From an uncultured Alistipes sp. (lineage in GTDB: Bacteria; Bacteroidota; Bacteroidia; Bacteroidales; Rikenellaceae), in assembly GCF_949296715.1 (NCBI RefSeq), contig NZ_CASFQD010000025.1, positions 113,287 through 177,286 of the forward strand: a stretch of DNA of 64,000 bases, written 5' to 3'. Numbering within the stretch: the first letter of the stretch is position 1; every line of letters starts with the position of its first letter. The translations under genes and the position numbers were made by a program. The notes under the pieces were generated by a model. That model saw only the letters and a list, made by a program, of their open reading frames with translations. It had not been told where the DNA came from and ran no database searches. This document shows positions 35,134 through 44,662 of this stretch, piece after piece.

Positions 35134-36453
35134 TTATTTTAGTTGTTTCTTGTTTTCTTCGATCGCGGCTTCGTAGACGCTCTTGATCTTGGCTGCGGCG
35201 TCGTTCCACTTGAGGTTGGTGACCTCCTCGAGGCCCTTGGAAGCGAACATCTGCGCCAGGGCGGGGTACTGGATCAGGGCGTAGATCGAGTCCGCGAGGG
35301 CATCCACATCCCAGTAGTCCACCTTCACGGCGTAATCGAGCACCTCGGCCACGCCGCTCTGCTTGGAGATGATGACCGGGACGTTCGAACGCATCGCCTC
35401 GAGGGGCGAGATGCCGAACGGCTCCGAGACCGACGGCATGACGTAGACATCCGACAACTGGAACATCTTGTGCACGTCCTCGCCGCGGAGGAAGCCCGTG
35501 AAGTGGAAACGGTCGGCGATGCCGAGGCGTGCCACACGGCGGATGACGTGGTTCATCATGTCGCCCGAGCCGGCCATCACGAAACGCACGTTCGGAACGC
35601 GCTTGAGCACCTTGGCGGCCGCCTCGACGAAGTAGTCGGGACCCTTCTGGTAGGTGATGCGGCCCAGGAAGGTGACGATCTTGTCCTCCACGCCGCGTTC
35701 GGGAGCCTCGGTCGAGTTCTCGGCGAAGCGCACGGCGTTGTGCACCGTGACGACCCTGTCGGCCGGGATGCCGTAGCGGTTGATGACGATGTTGCGCGTG
35801 AGGTTCGACACGGCGATCACGCGGTCGGCGGCCGCCATGCCGGCCCGCTCGATGGCGTATACCTGCGTGTTGACGTTCTCGCCGCTGCGGTCGTACTCCG
35901 TGGCGTGCATGTGTACGACGAGCGGTTTGCCCGATACGCGCTTGGCGGCGATGCCGGCGTAGTAGGTGAGCCAGTCGTGGGCGTGGATCACGTCGAACTG
36001 TCCCTCCAGGTCGCGGGCCACCTGGGCTGCGACCACGGCGTAGCGGGCCACCTCCTCCATGAGGTTGGCACCGTATTTGCCCGAGAAGGTGTAGCGCTGC
36101 TTCCAGGCGTCGGTCGTGGACCACGTCTTCTGGCCGGTCTTGACATACTGCTCATGGTAGCTCTCGTACTCTTCGGGCGAGATGTAGGGTACCATGTTGG
36201 AATCGATGTGGATGAACGACATCTTTTCGAGGACGTCGTCGGCTCCGCTGCCGGTCGAGCCGTAAAGCGCCTCCACGTCACTGGCGTTGACCACGTGGAT
36301 GAAACGCTGGTCCTCGTCACCGTAGGCATGCGGCACCACGAACGTCACGTCGACGCCGTTGCGGGCCAGACCGCGCGTCATGCCGTAGCATGCCGTGCCC
36401 AGACCTCCCGCGATATGGGGCGGAAACTCCCAACCGAACATTAAAACTCTCAT
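35134..36453 (-). CDS. Glycosyltransferase family 4, glycogen-synthase-like
   Basis: A 439-residue GT-B fold retaining transferase. The N-terminal MFGWEFPPHIAGGLGTACYGMTRG loop is typical of nucleotide-sugar-dependent glucan synthases. HAHDWLTYYAG and HATEYDRSG follow; the C-terminal half has the donor site FLGRITYQKGPDYFVEAA and the EPFGISPLE (E-x7-E) motif. In this operon it probably makes or primes alpha-1,4-glucan. An AGGAG lies 9 bases before the ATG, rare in this window. A 169-base spacer separates it from the debranching enzyme gene. Confidence 0.88.
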   Translation of the reverse strand: MRVLMFGWEFPPHIAGGLGTACYGMTRGLARNGVDVTFVVPHAYGDEDQRFIHVVNASDVEALYGSTGSGADDVLEKMSFIHIDSNMVPYISPEEYESYHEQYVKTGQKTWSTTDAWKQRYTFSGKYGANLMEEVARYAVVAAQVARDLEGQFDVIHAHDWLTYYAGIAAKRVSGKPLVVHMHATEYDRSGENVNTQVYAIERAGMAAADRVIAVSNLTRNIVINRYGIPADRVVTVHNAVRFAENSTEAPERGVEDKIVTFLGRITYQKGPDYFVEAAAKVLKRVPNVRFVMAGSGDMMNHVIRRVARLGIADRFHFTGFLRGEDVHKMFQLSDVYVMPSVSEPFGISPLEAMRSNVPVIISKQSGVAEVLDYAVKVDYWDVDALADSIYALIQYPALAQMFASKGLEEVTNLKWNDAAAKIKSVYEAAIEENKKQLK

Positions 36454-36622
36454 AATTTATCTCCTGTTATTAAATGTTTTTCGCCTGTACGCTGTGGGGC
36501 GTTTCCGCCGGTTTCATGCCGTCTTCGCGTCCCGTACCACCCGCTCGGAAACACCCCGCGGGGAGTTTCGCCGATTCTCTCACTGTCTTTGCGTGCGGAC
36601 GTCGGAATCTTTCGTTTGTCTG

Positions 36623-38659
36623 TTATTTCTTTGTCGTCTTCTTTGCGGTCCGTTTTGCTGCCGGTTTCGTCTCGGCGGCCTCGGCCGTCTTCTTGGCTGC
36701 AGCCTTTCTCGGGGCCCTGGCAGGCTTCTCCGCGGGCTTGTAGGCGTGAACCAGGTGGCAGATGTCCAGCACGGCGGCTACGCTCCAGGCCTGCGAAATG
36801 GCGCCGCGGGGCGAGAACGGGGGATCGGCGTCGAAGAGTTCGGCGATCGAGCCGATGCCGTAGCTCTGGATGTCCTCGTTGAAGTTCTCGAGCATCTCCT
36901 CGGCCTGCGGGCAGAAGCGTGCGCCGTCGATGTCGAAGCAGGCGCGGACGTAGAACATCAGCAGCCAGGGCCATACCGATCCGTTCTTGCCGGCGAAGTC
37001 GCGCTCGGCGGGCGTGCCGATCTGCGTGCCCCGGTAGAGCGGGTTGCGCGGCGAGAGCGTGCGCAGGCCGCGCGGCGTGAGCAGGTGCTGGCGCACCGTG
37101 CGGATCACGTCGAGCTGTGCCTCCGTGTCGAGCATCTTGTACTTCAGGCCGCAGGCGATGATCATGTTCGGGCGGATCGACTTGTCGGGTCCGTTTTCAC
37201 CCACGTAGTCGGCCAGATAGCCCTCCGGCAGGCGGAAGAGCTCGTTGAACGAGGCCTTCGTGCGCTCGGGCAGGGCTTTCCATGCCTTGACGAAGGCCTT
37301 GTCGCCGTTGGCTTCGGCCAGTTCGAGCGCGTAGCATACGGCGTTGTACCAAAGGGCGTTGACCTCGACCTGATAGCCGTTGCGGGGCGTGACGGCCACG
37401 CCGTCGATCACCGAGTTCATCCACGTGAGCGGCTGGTCGGCCGAAGCCCATACGAGTCCGTTGTCGTTGAGGATCACGCGGCCGGCAACCCCCTTGCGGT
37501 AGTTCTCCAGAATGCCCTTCATGGCCTCGCCGTAGCGCTCCCAGACGGCCTTGCCGCCGATCTCCTTTTCGAGTTCCTGGAGCGTCCAGAAGAACCACAG
37601 CGGAGCATCCGCAGCCTCGGCTGCCGAGCCGTCACCCGCAAACATGCCCTCCTTCATGTCGCGCACGAGCGTGTCGAGCGCGTCGATGCAGTCCTCCTTG
37701 TGTCCCTGGCGGATCGTGATGCCCGGCAGGGCGACGAAGGTCTGGCGGGCCGTGACGCCGTGCCACGGGTAGCCCGAGATCACCTCCGTGCGGTTGCCCG
37801 GGCGGCGGATCAGGAACTGGCGTGCCGAGTGCTCCAGGCAGCTGTGGAAGTCGACCTTGTGGGTGCGGCGGGCGATCGAGGCGTTGAACATCTCCTCGAT
37901 GGTCTTCGTCGAGCCCATCTCGTCGAGCGAGGCAGAGAAGATGATGCTCTCACCCTTCTTGAGCTCGGTCTCGAAGTAACCCGTGGTCATGAGATCCTCG
38001 TGGCCCTCGTAGCCGCGGGCGATGTCCTGCAGGTACTCGAAGTTGTAGTACCAGTCGGGCGCGGGGACAAATTCGGCCTCGGGCTTGTTCGTCTGCAGAT
38101 AGAGCCACGGGAACGATTCGTAGAGACGGCACTTCACGCCGTTGACGGCGGGGTAGGAGTGGCCGTCGGCCTCCATGTTGGCGTGCGTCAGCGTGTGCTT
38201 GTCGCGGAAAGCGAGGAACGGACGCAGACGCAGCTTCGTCTCCGAGTGGGCATCCACGAGTGTGTAGCGGATCATCAGCTGCGTGCGCTTGTGAATCCAG
38301 AGCAGCTCCTTGCGGAGGATGACGCCGCCGACGCGGTAGGTGATCGTCGGGGTTGGCGTGTATTCGAAGTCGGTGATGTACTTGTGTCCGCGAGGTTCGT
38401 AGACACCCTGGAAACGGTGCAGGGCCAGGTTGAACGACTGGTCGTGCTGGATGATGGTCTCATCGAGCGACGAAAGCAGGACGTAGGTATTGTCCGTTTC
38501 GTCGATCGGGGAGACGATCAGTCCGTGGTAGCGTCGCGTATTGCAGCAGACGATCGTGCTGCTCATGTAACCGCCGATGCGGTCCGTGGCAAGCATCTCC
38601 CGCTGGAGCGAATACTCGAGGTTACTCAATTCGCTTTTCTCGAAAGTTAGTGCTGACAT
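36623..38659 (-). CDS. Amylo-alpha-1,6-glucosidase (glycogen debranching enzyme) with basic tail
   Basis: A 678-residue cytoplasmic protein. The N-terminal beta-sandwich has NTRRYHGLIVSP. The C-terminal (alpha/alpha)6 barrel of the GDE_C type includes ISGYPWHGVTARQTFVALPG, ADAPLWFFWTLQEL, NGYQVEVNALWYNA and GSVWPWLLMFYVRACFDI. After the domain ends near residue 640 comes a 38-residue tail made almost only of Lys, Ala, Pro, Arg, Thr and Glu, with AAAKK/AAKRTAKKTTKK units, like histone H1 or AlgP tails. Such a tail is not part of the enzyme family. A TATCTTTA box upstream offers an internal promoter in addition to read-through from the synthase-phosphorylase gene. Confidence 0.92.
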   Translation of the reverse strand: MSALTFEKSELSNLEYSLQREMLATDRIGGYMSSTIVCCNTRRYHGLIVSPIDETDNTYVLLSSLDETIIQHDQSFNLALHRFQGVYEPRGHKYITDFEYTPTPTITYRVGGVILRKELLWIHKRTQLMIRYTLVDAHSETKLRLRPFLAFRDKHTLTHANMEADGHSYPAVNGVKCRLYESFPWLYLQTNKPEAEFVPAPDWYYNFEYLQDIARGYEGHEDLMTTGYFETELKKGESIIFSASLDEMGSTKTIEEMFNASIARRTHKVDFHSCLEHSARQFLIRRPGNRTEVISGYPWHGVTARQTFVALPGITIRQGHKEDCIDALDTLVRDMKEGMFAGDGSAAEAADAPLWFFWTLQELEKEIGGKAVWERYGEAMKGILENYRKGVAGRVILNDNGLVWASADQPLTWMNSVIDGVAVTPRNGYQVEVNALWYNAVCYALELAEANGDKAFVKAWKALPERTKASFNELFRLPEGYLADYVGENGPDKSIRPNMIIACGLKYKMLDTEAQLDVIRTVRQHLLTPRGLRTLSPRNPLYRGTQIGTPAERDFAGKNGSVWPWLLMFYVRACFDIDGARFCPQAEEMLENFNEDIQSYGIGSIAELFDADPPFSPRGAISQAWSVAAVLDICHLVHAYKPAEKPARAPRKAAAKKTAEAAETKPAAKRTAKKTTKK

Positions 38660-38686
38660 ATTTTTTTATAATTACGGTTCGCTCTA

Positions 38687-38694
38687 TAAAGATA
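38687..38694 (-). promoter_or_regulatory. -7-like box of the debranching enzyme gene
   Basis: TATCTTTA on the minus strand, 27 bases before the ATG at 38659. A probable internal promoter of the alpha-glucan operon. Confidence 0.5.
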
Positions 38695-38781
38695 TTGAAA
38701 ATTTCTCTTTCCGGGAACGGAATATTTGAAAAATAACACCTTTTTTGTCGTCCCTTGTTGTTTTTTCAATGCCGGTTGCCG

Positions 38782-41700
38782 TTATGCCCACTTTACCAGC
38801 GCGAAGTCCATGCGGTGCGGCAGGTTCGGGTTGCTCGGGTAGACGCGCAGCGCCACGTCGAACGTACCGGTCTCGTCGGGTGTGTAGTCGAGTGCGTAGG
38901 TCACCAGACTGCCCTCCGTGGCGACACGTTCGAGCTGGATCGTGCGCGTGACGTTGATGCTCTGTCCGCCGATGATCTGCTGTGCGACGACCATCTCAAC
39001 CCCGAGGTCCTCGGGCCGCAGGTTGGCCACGTCGAGCTTCACCTCGAAGTGGTACTTTTCGCCCACGTAGACGGCCTCCTTGTTGATCTTCACGCGCTGT
39101 ACGTCGACGACGCGCACCTGGTCCCATGCGGCCGAGACCTTGCGTTTCCAGGCGGCGATTTCGCGTGCGAGCTTGTAGCCGCCCTCGACGATCGCGTGCT
39201 TGCGTGCGGCGAGCTTGTTGTAGAAGCGCTCCTCGTAGTCGATCAGCTGGCGGTTCATCGTGAAGTTCGAGGCGATGTCGGCCACGCACTTCTTCACCGA
39301 AGCGACCCACTCGTGCGGAATGCCGTCGACGCCGCGGCGGTAGTAGAGCGGTGCGATCTGCTCCTCGATGGTGTTGTAGATCATCTCGGCGTCGAGCTCG
39401 TCCTGGAAGCGCTGGTCGGTGAAGGTGCGCTCCATGGGCAGGGCCCAGCCGGCACCCTCCTTGTAGCCCTCGACCCACCAGCCGTCGAGCACCGAGAACT
39501 GCATCACTCCGTTCATGACGCACTTTTCGCCCGACGTACCCGAGGCCTCGAGCGGGCGCGTCGGCGTGTTGAGCCATACGTCCACGCCCTGTACCATGCG
39601 GCGTGCGAGCTCCATGTCATAGTTCTGCAGGAAGATGATCTTGCCCACGAACTGCGGCATGGCGGCCACCTCGACGATGCGCTTGATGAGGTCTTGGCCC
39701 GGTTTGTCGTTCGGGTGTGCCTTGCCCGCGAAGATGAACTGCACGGGGCGCTCCTTGTTGTTGACGATGGCCGAGAGCCGGTCGAGGTTCGTGAAGAGCA
39801 GGTAGGCGCGCTTGTAGGTGGCGAAGCGGCGGGCGAAACCGATGGTCAGCACCTCGGGCTTGATGCCCTCGATGATCTGCAGCATCTGGCGCGGCGAGTC
39901 GAGACGCACCTGCTTGGGATCGCTGTAGCGCTTGCGGATATGCTTGATGAGGCGGTTCTTGAGCTTCATGCGCTCGCCCCAGAGCTCCTCGTCGGGAATG
40001 TTGTGCACCTTCTGCCAGGCCGGGATGTTGTAGACGTGGCCCTCGAACCCTTCGGGGAAGTAGCGGGCGTAGAGGCGGCGCAGCGACGTGGCGATCCACG
40101 TCGGGAAGTGCACGCCGTTGGTGACGTAGCCGATGTGGAGCTCGTTCTTGAAGTAGCCCGGCCACATGTTGCCCAGAATCTCCTTCGACACCTCGCCGTG
40201 GAGCCACGATACGCCGTTGACCTCCTGCGAGAGGTTGCAGGCCAGCACCGACATCGAGAACTTTTCGTTCGGGTCGTTGGGGTTGGTCTTGCCGAGGTTG
40301 ATGTACTGCTCCCAGGTGATGCCCAGCACGTCGGGGTAGTGCGACATGTACTGGCGGATCATCGACTCGGGGAAGGCGTCGTGGCCGGCCGGCACGGGCG
40401 TGTGCGTGGTGAAGAGCGACGACGAGCGGATCACCTCCAGCGCCTCCGAGAAGGAGAGCTTCTTGTGGTTGACGAGCTCGCGGATGCGTTCGATGCCGAT
40501 GAAGGCGGCGTGGCCCTCGTTGCAGTGGTATACGTCGTGCTTGATGCCGAGCTTGCGCAGGGCGCGGATACCGCCGATGCCGAGCAGGATCTCCTGCTTG
40601 AGGCGGTTCTCCCAGTCGCCTCCGTAGAGGTAGTGGGTGATCTGACGGTCCTCCTCGAGGTTGTCCTCGTAGTCGGCGTCGAGCAGGTAGAGGTCCGTGC
40701 GGCCGACCTGGCACTTCCAGACGCGCGCCGAGAGCGTGCGGCCCGGGAAGGCGATGGTCACCGTGACCCAGCGGCCGGCCTCGTCACGCACGGGCGAGAT
40801 GGGCAGCTTGAAGAAGTTTTGCGCCTCGTAGGTCGCCTCCTGGGCACCCTGTGCCGAGAGACGCTGCGTGAAGTAGCCGTAGCGGTAGAGCAGGCCCACG
40901 GCCGTCATCGGGACGTTCTTGTCCGACGCCTCCTTGAGGTAGTCGCCGGCGAGGATGCCCAGACCGCCCGAGTAGATCTTCAGCGACGAGTGCAGGCCGT
41001 ACTCCATCGAGAAGTAGGTGATCGTCGTGGCCTTCGGGTCGGGCTTTTCGTTCATGTAGTTGCGGAACTGTGCGTAGACGGCGTCGAGCTGGCCGAGGAA
41101 GGCGCTGTCGTGCTCGAGCTCCTTGAGGCGCTCGACGCTCAGCTTGTCGAGGAAGACGATCGGGTTGCGCTCGCACTCGGTCCAGAGCGCTGGGTCGATG
41201 TTCTCGAACAGGTCGCGGGCGCCGGGGTTCCAGCACCACCAGAGGTTGCGCGAGAGCTCCTCGAGGGCGTGCAGACGTTTGGGCAGGGTCTTGTCGACCA
41301 TCATGCGGCTCCAGTTGGGCTTCTCGACGAAGAGCTGCTGGCGCACGAAGTTGATCTGCTCGGTCTTGGCGCCGCCGTCCTCGAGCACCGCGCGGTTCGT
41401 GCGGACGATCGAGCTCTCGATGGCCTCGGAATAGGCCTCCTCGTACTTCTCGTAGAGGTGCTCCCAGAGAGCCGTTTCGGCGATCTCATAGGCCGAGACG
41501 CGGGCCTCGTTCACATGCTTCTCGTCGAGCAGGCTGAAACGCAGCAGGGCGTCGGCGATCTGCTGCTCGGCCTCCTTGTCGTTGTAGTCGTCGCGGCGGA
41601 TGACCTCCACGCCGGTGTGCACGCGCTGCTTCTCGACCCAGAGGCCGAATCCGGCGAGCGTCGTGGTGATCGTCGGGACGGAGAAGGCCACCGACTCCAG

Positions 41701-43032
41701 CGGCGTGTAGCCCCACGGCTCGTAGTAGGAGGGGAAGACCGTGACGTCCATGCCGACGAGCAGTTCGTAGTAATCCTTGTTGAAGATGCCGTCGCTCTTG
41801 TTCAGGTAGGTGGGCACGAAGATCACCTTGACCTTCGAGTCGGCCGTCGTGAGCACCGAGCCGGCCAGGGCGTTGACAATCGGGTCCCAGGTCTGGTTCT
41901 CGAGGTAGTGGGTCGAATATTTGTACTGGCTGTCGTCGATGGGCTTCGACGGGTCGGCCAGATGGGCCTGCAGGTCGACGCGCGGGCCGCGGTTGCCGGC
42001 CGGCACGGTGATGTAGGCGAGCACCTCGCGCTGGAGACGGTCCGAAGCGGCCAGCTGCTTGAGCGACTCGATGAAGACGTCGAGCCCCTTGTTGTGGAAC
42101 TCGTAGCGGCCGCTCGTGCCGATGATGAGCGGATCGGTGGCGAACTTGCGGCCCAGGCAGGCCTCGGCCACGGAGATCATCGCCCGGCGGGCCTCGGCGC
42201 GCTTGGCGACGTACTCGTCGCCGCTCCATACGAAGTCGTTCTCAAAGCCGTTGGGCGTCACGCCGTCGACCTCGCGGCCGAGCAGGTACTTGCACTCCGA
42301 GGCGGTGATGTCGCTCACGGTGAGGAACTCGTCGTGGTACGTGGCGGCCATCTTCTCGATCGAGTGCTTGGCCGTGACGTTGAACTGGCGGGCCAGCTCG
42401 TCGGCGTTGAACTTCGAGAGGTCGTTGTAGAGCGGCAGACGGTTGCCGGCGATGCAGCGGCCCATGACGGTGGCGTGGGTCGTGAAGACCGTGGCCACGT
42501 AGGGGGCCTGCATGCGCAGGCAGAGGCCGCCGGCGGCGGTCATCCATTCGTGGAAGTGTGCGGCGACCTTTTCGGTGGCGGTGCAGAAAGTGTCGACGTA
42601 GGAGGCGATGACCTTGCCTGCGGCCCAGCCGAAGAGCACCGGCTCGACGTAGTCCCACTGTCCCGAGATCGAATCCACGTGGTAGGTCTCCCAGAGGCTC
42701 TTGAGTATTTCGTCCTTGCGCGGGATGAGCGACGAGAAGTCCACGAGGATGACCATCGGCTCACCCTTGATCTTCCAGCGGCCCACGCGGATGCGGATGC
42801 CTTCGTTGTAGACGGTCTGCCGCCAGGCCTTCAGCAGGTTGGGGTCCTCCTGGAATTCGGGGTTCTGCCCCTCGTGCGAGAGGTCGGGTCCGAGCAGGAT
42901 GTAACGCTCACCGAATTTGCGGATCGCGGTCTGTGCCTTGGTAGAGATGACGGTATGGATTCCGCCGACTTTGTTGCATACCTCCCAACTTACTTCGAAG
43001 AGGAAGTCGGGCGACAATTTTGCATTGCTCAT
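38782..43032 (-). CDS. Glycogen synthase (GT3) - alpha-glucan phosphorylase (GT35) fusion
   Basis: A 1416-residue bifunctional protein. Residues about 1-560 are a GT3, eukaryote-like glycogen synthase (FEVSWEVCNKVGGIHTV, HEWMTAAGGLCL, FTTHATVMGRC, EPWGYTPLESVAF). Residues about 590-1300 are a short-form alpha-glucan phosphorylase with its DUF3417 N-terminal cap (LEELSRNLWWCWNP), YFSMEYGLHSSLKIYSGGLG, HCNEGHAAF and the PLP lysine Lys1170 in SGEKCVMNG. The last 110 residues are a beta-sandwich. One polypeptide thus carries the synthetic and the degradative activity. It heads the operon and has its own promoter. The fusion is, to my knowledge, known in Bacteroidetes. Confidence 0.93.
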   Translation of the reverse strand: MSNAKLSPDFLFEVSWEVCNKVGGIHTVISTKAQTAIRKFGERYILLGPDLSHEGQNPEFQEDPNLLKAWRQTVYNEGIRIRVGRWKIKGEPMVILVDFSSLIPRKDEILKSLWETYHVDSISGQWDYVEPVLFGWAAGKVIASYVDTFCTATEKVAAHFHEWMTAAGGLCLRMQAPYVATVFTTHATVMGRCIAGNRLPLYNDLSKFNADELARQFNVTAKHSIEKMAATYHDEFLTVSDITASECKYLLGREVDGVTPNGFENDFVWSGDEYVAKRAEARRAMISVAEACLGRKFATDPLIIGTSGRYEFHNKGLDVFIESLKQLAASDRLQREVLAYITVPAGNRGPRVDLQAHLADPSKPIDDSQYKYSTHYLENQTWDPIVNALAGSVLTTADSKVKVIFVPTYLNKSDGIFNKDYYELLVGMDVTVFPSYYEPWGYTPLESVAFSVPTITTTLAGFGLWVEKQRVHTGVEVIRRDDYNDKEAEQQIADALLRFSLLDEKHVNEARVSAYEIAETALWEHLYEKYEEAYSEAIESSIVRTNRAVLEDGGAKTEQINFVRQQLFVEKPNWSRMMVDKTLPKRLHALEELSRNLWWCWNPGARDLFENIDPALWTECERNPIVFLDKLSVERLKELEHDSAFLGQLDAVYAQFRNYMNEKPDPKATTITYFSMEYGLHSSLKIYSGGLGILAGDYLKEASDKNVPMTAVGLLYRYGYFTQRLSAQGAQEATYEAQNFFKLPISPVRDEAGRWVTVTIAFPGRTLSARVWKCQVGRTDLYLLDADYEDNLEEDRQITHYLYGGDWENRLKQEILLGIGGIRALRKLGIKHDVYHCNEGHAAFIGIERIRELVNHKKLSFSEALEVIRSSSLFTTHTPVPAGHDAFPESMIRQYMSHYPDVLGITWEQYINLGKTNPNDPNEKFSMSVLACNLSQEVNGVSWLHGEVSKEILGNMWPGYFKNELHIGYVTNGVHFPTWIATSLRRLYARYFPEGFEGHVYNIPAWQKVHNIPDEELWGERMKLKNRLIKHIRKRYSDPKQVRLDSPRQMLQIIEGIKPEVLTIGFARRFATYKRAYLLFTNLDRLSAIVNNKERPVQFIFAGKAHPNDKPGQDLIKRIVEVAAMPQFVGKIIFLQNYDMELARRMVQGVDVWLNTPTRPLEASGTSGEKCVMNGVMQFSVLDGWWVEGYKEGAGWALPMERTFTDQRFQDELDAEMIYNTIEEQIAPLYYRRGVDGIPHEWVASVKKCVADIASNFTMNRQLIDYEERFYNKLAARKHAIVEGGYKLAREIAAWKRKVSAAWDQVRVVDVQRVKINKEAVYVGEKYHFEVKLDVANLRPEDLGVEMVVAQQIIGGQSINVTRTIQLERVATEGSLVTYALDYTPDETGTFDVALRVYPSNPNLPHRMDFALVKWA

Positions 43033-43078
43033 ATACTTTTGTAATTTTTCCGTGACAATCCGGATTGATTTCCGGTCG

Positions 43079-43086
43079 CAAAGGTA
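43079..43086 (-). promoter_or_regulatory. -7 box of the alpha-glucan operon
   Basis: TACCTTTG on the minus strand, 46 bases before the ATG at 43032. Confidence 0.7.
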
Positions 43087-43179
43087 ATACTTATAATTAT
43101 ATAAAACAACCCGAAAATCAATTAATAAAATTATTTAAGAATAACTTAACATTTCAGGCTCACGATTTTGGCCCCTGCG

Positions 43180-44292
43180 TCACGTTTCGAACAGCGATTC
43201 GATAACGGCATCCGAGACGAGGAAGCGTTCGGGCGGAATGGCCATGCGTCCGGACGAAATGTGCACCGTACCGCTCCCGGTCCACGCTTCGGCCTCCGAG
43301 CGGAGGCGTGCGAGACGCTCCGCGCCGAAGCGCTGCCGGAGCTCTTCGAGGTCGATCCCCTCGGCCGTGCGCAGCCGCGTGAGCAGGTACTCGTTGTAGC
43401 GGTCGCGTTCGGTGAGCCGCTCCGCTTCGGCCTCTTCGCCGGCGATGTAGCGTGCGACGGAGGCGGCGTTCCAGTGGCGCTCCGCGCCGTCGAACGAGTG
43501 GGCCGCAGGACCGATGCCGAGGTATTTTTCCCCGTGCCAGTAGGCGGCGTTGTGGCGGGCGCGGTAGCCCGGGCGGGCGAAGTTCGAGATTTCGTAGTGC
43601 TCGTATCCGGCTTCGGTCAGTGTGCGGTGCACGGTGAGGAACTCCTCTTCGCTCACCTGCTCCTCCACCGGAGCGAAGCTCCCGCGCGCTGCGCGCCGCC
43701 CGAAGGCGGTGTCGGGTTCGATGGTGAGGTGGTAGGCCGAGACGTGTTCCGCCTCCAGCGCCAGGATACCGTCGAGCGTGCGGCGCAGCGCGTCGCCGCC
43801 GAAGCCCGGGACGCCGAAGATCAGGTCGACGGTGATGTTGCCGAATCCCGCGTCGCGGGCTGCGCGGACCGCCTCGACGGCTTGCCGGGCCGTGTGGCGG
43901 CGGTTCATCAGCCGCAGGCAGTCGTCGTCGAGCGACTGGATGCCGATCGAGAGCCGGTCGATGCCCGCCTCGCGCAGGGCGGCGAGGTAGCGGGGCGTGA
44001 GGTCGTCGGGGTTGGCCTCGAGCGTGGTCTCCTCCGCGGCCGAGCAGTCGAACAGTCCGGCCGCATGGTCGAGCAGGGCGCGCAACTGCTCCGGCGGGCA
44101 GAGCGACGGCGTGCCGCCGCCGAAGTAGCGCGTGCGGACCGCCTCGCCGCCGAGGTATTCGCGGCGGCTCTCCAGCTCGCGGTGCATCGCCTGCAGGGTC
44201 TCTCCGAGCCGTGCCGTTTCGACGCTCTTGTAGAAGTCGCAGTAGGCGCAGATGCGTTTGCAGAAGGGGATGTGGAAATAAAGTCCGGCCAT
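43180..44292 (-). CDS. hemW: Radical SAM protein HemW (heme chaperone-like)
   Basis: A 370-residue radical SAM protein. The 4Fe-4S cysteines are Cys11, Cys15 and Cys18 (HIPFCKRICAYCDFY). YFGGGTPSL, EANPDD, SIGIQSLDD and ITVDLIFGVPG follow, with the HemW-type C-terminal domain. HemW binds heme and is thought to insert it into respiratory enzymes; true coproporphyrinogen dehydrogenase HemN is longer. The frame is open to 44361, but the ATG at 44292 matches the conserved start. The -7 box ends only six bases before it, implying a leaderless mRNA. Confidence 0.9.
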   Translation of the reverse strand: MAGLYFHIPFCKRICAYCDFYKSVETARLGETLQAMHRELESRREYLGGEAVRTRYFGGGTPSLCPPEQLRALLDHAAGLFDCSAAEETTLEANPDDLTPRYLAALREAGIDRLSIGIQSLDDDCLRLMNRRHTARQAVEAVRAARDAGFGNITVDLIFGVPGFGGDALRRTLDGILALEAEHVSAYHLTIEPDTAFGRRAARGSFAPVEEQVSEEEFLTVHRTLTEAGYEHYEISNFARPGYRARHNAAYWHGEKYLGIGPAAHSFDGAERHWNAASVARYIAGEEAEAERLTERDRYNEYLLTRLRTAEGIDLEELRQRFGAERLARLRSEAEAWTGSGTVHISSGRMAIPPERFLVSDAVIESLFET

Positions 44293-44298
44293 AATTAT

Positions 44299-44306
44299 CA
44301 AATGTA
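44299..44306 (-). promoter_or_regulatory. -7 box of hemW
   Basis: TACATTTG on the minus strand, six bases before the ATG at 44292. Confidence 0.6.
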
Positions 44307-44650
44307 GCAAAAAAAATCGGTCCCCGGTGCAATTTTCCCCGAAAAGAGGACGTTCTGTCATAAAAGTTGCAGGTTACGGAGGGTATCGGCCCGGAGTGCG
44401 ATCCCGGATGCCGGTCCGACGATCCGGACGCTGCCTTCGGACGATGCGAGCGGCCGCTCCGCTTCCGGTGCGCCGCCGTGCCGGAGCGGGTTTCGCGACG
44501 GGGTGGTTTTATCCCGGCGCCGGCGTTTGCACGGAGGTTTTTTGACGTTGTTACAGTGTTGTGAATGAGCTTGTTGCGGTGGAAGAAAAAAATAATAAAT
44601 TTTTTTTGTAATTTTCACTGTTAATTTTTTCACAATTCTGAAACTTTTTC
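44307..44650. other. Intergenic region between hemW and the pckA promoter
   Basis: About 340 bases without a gene. The left part is GC-rich with several short inverted repeats. The right part (about 44570-44645) is strongly AT-rich with A- and T-runs and may act as an upstream promoter element for pckA. I see no tRNA, no open frame of note and no terminator. Confidence 0.5.
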
Positions 44651-44658
44651 TACCTTTG
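44651..44658 (+). promoter_or_regulatory. -7 box of pckA
   Basis: TACCTTTG, 278 bases before the pckA ATG, behind an AT-rich stretch. Confidence 0.65.
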
Positions 44659-44662
44659 TGCC

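Noticed and set aside
38755..43044. A 1429-codon open frame on the plus strand, antisense to the glycogen synthase-phosphorylase gene
   Set aside because: The minus strand holds recognised catalytic motifs over its whole length. The antisense frame is free of stops because codon third positions are GC-rich; its product is Arg/Ala/Val/Leu-rich with no domain. Similar long antisense frames occur opposite pnp, recG, the GH2 gene and lysS.
44400..44530. Possible tRNA in the GC-rich hemW-pckA spacer
   Set aside because: No TTC-loop motif with matching acceptor and anticodon stems could be found; the same holds for other spacers.
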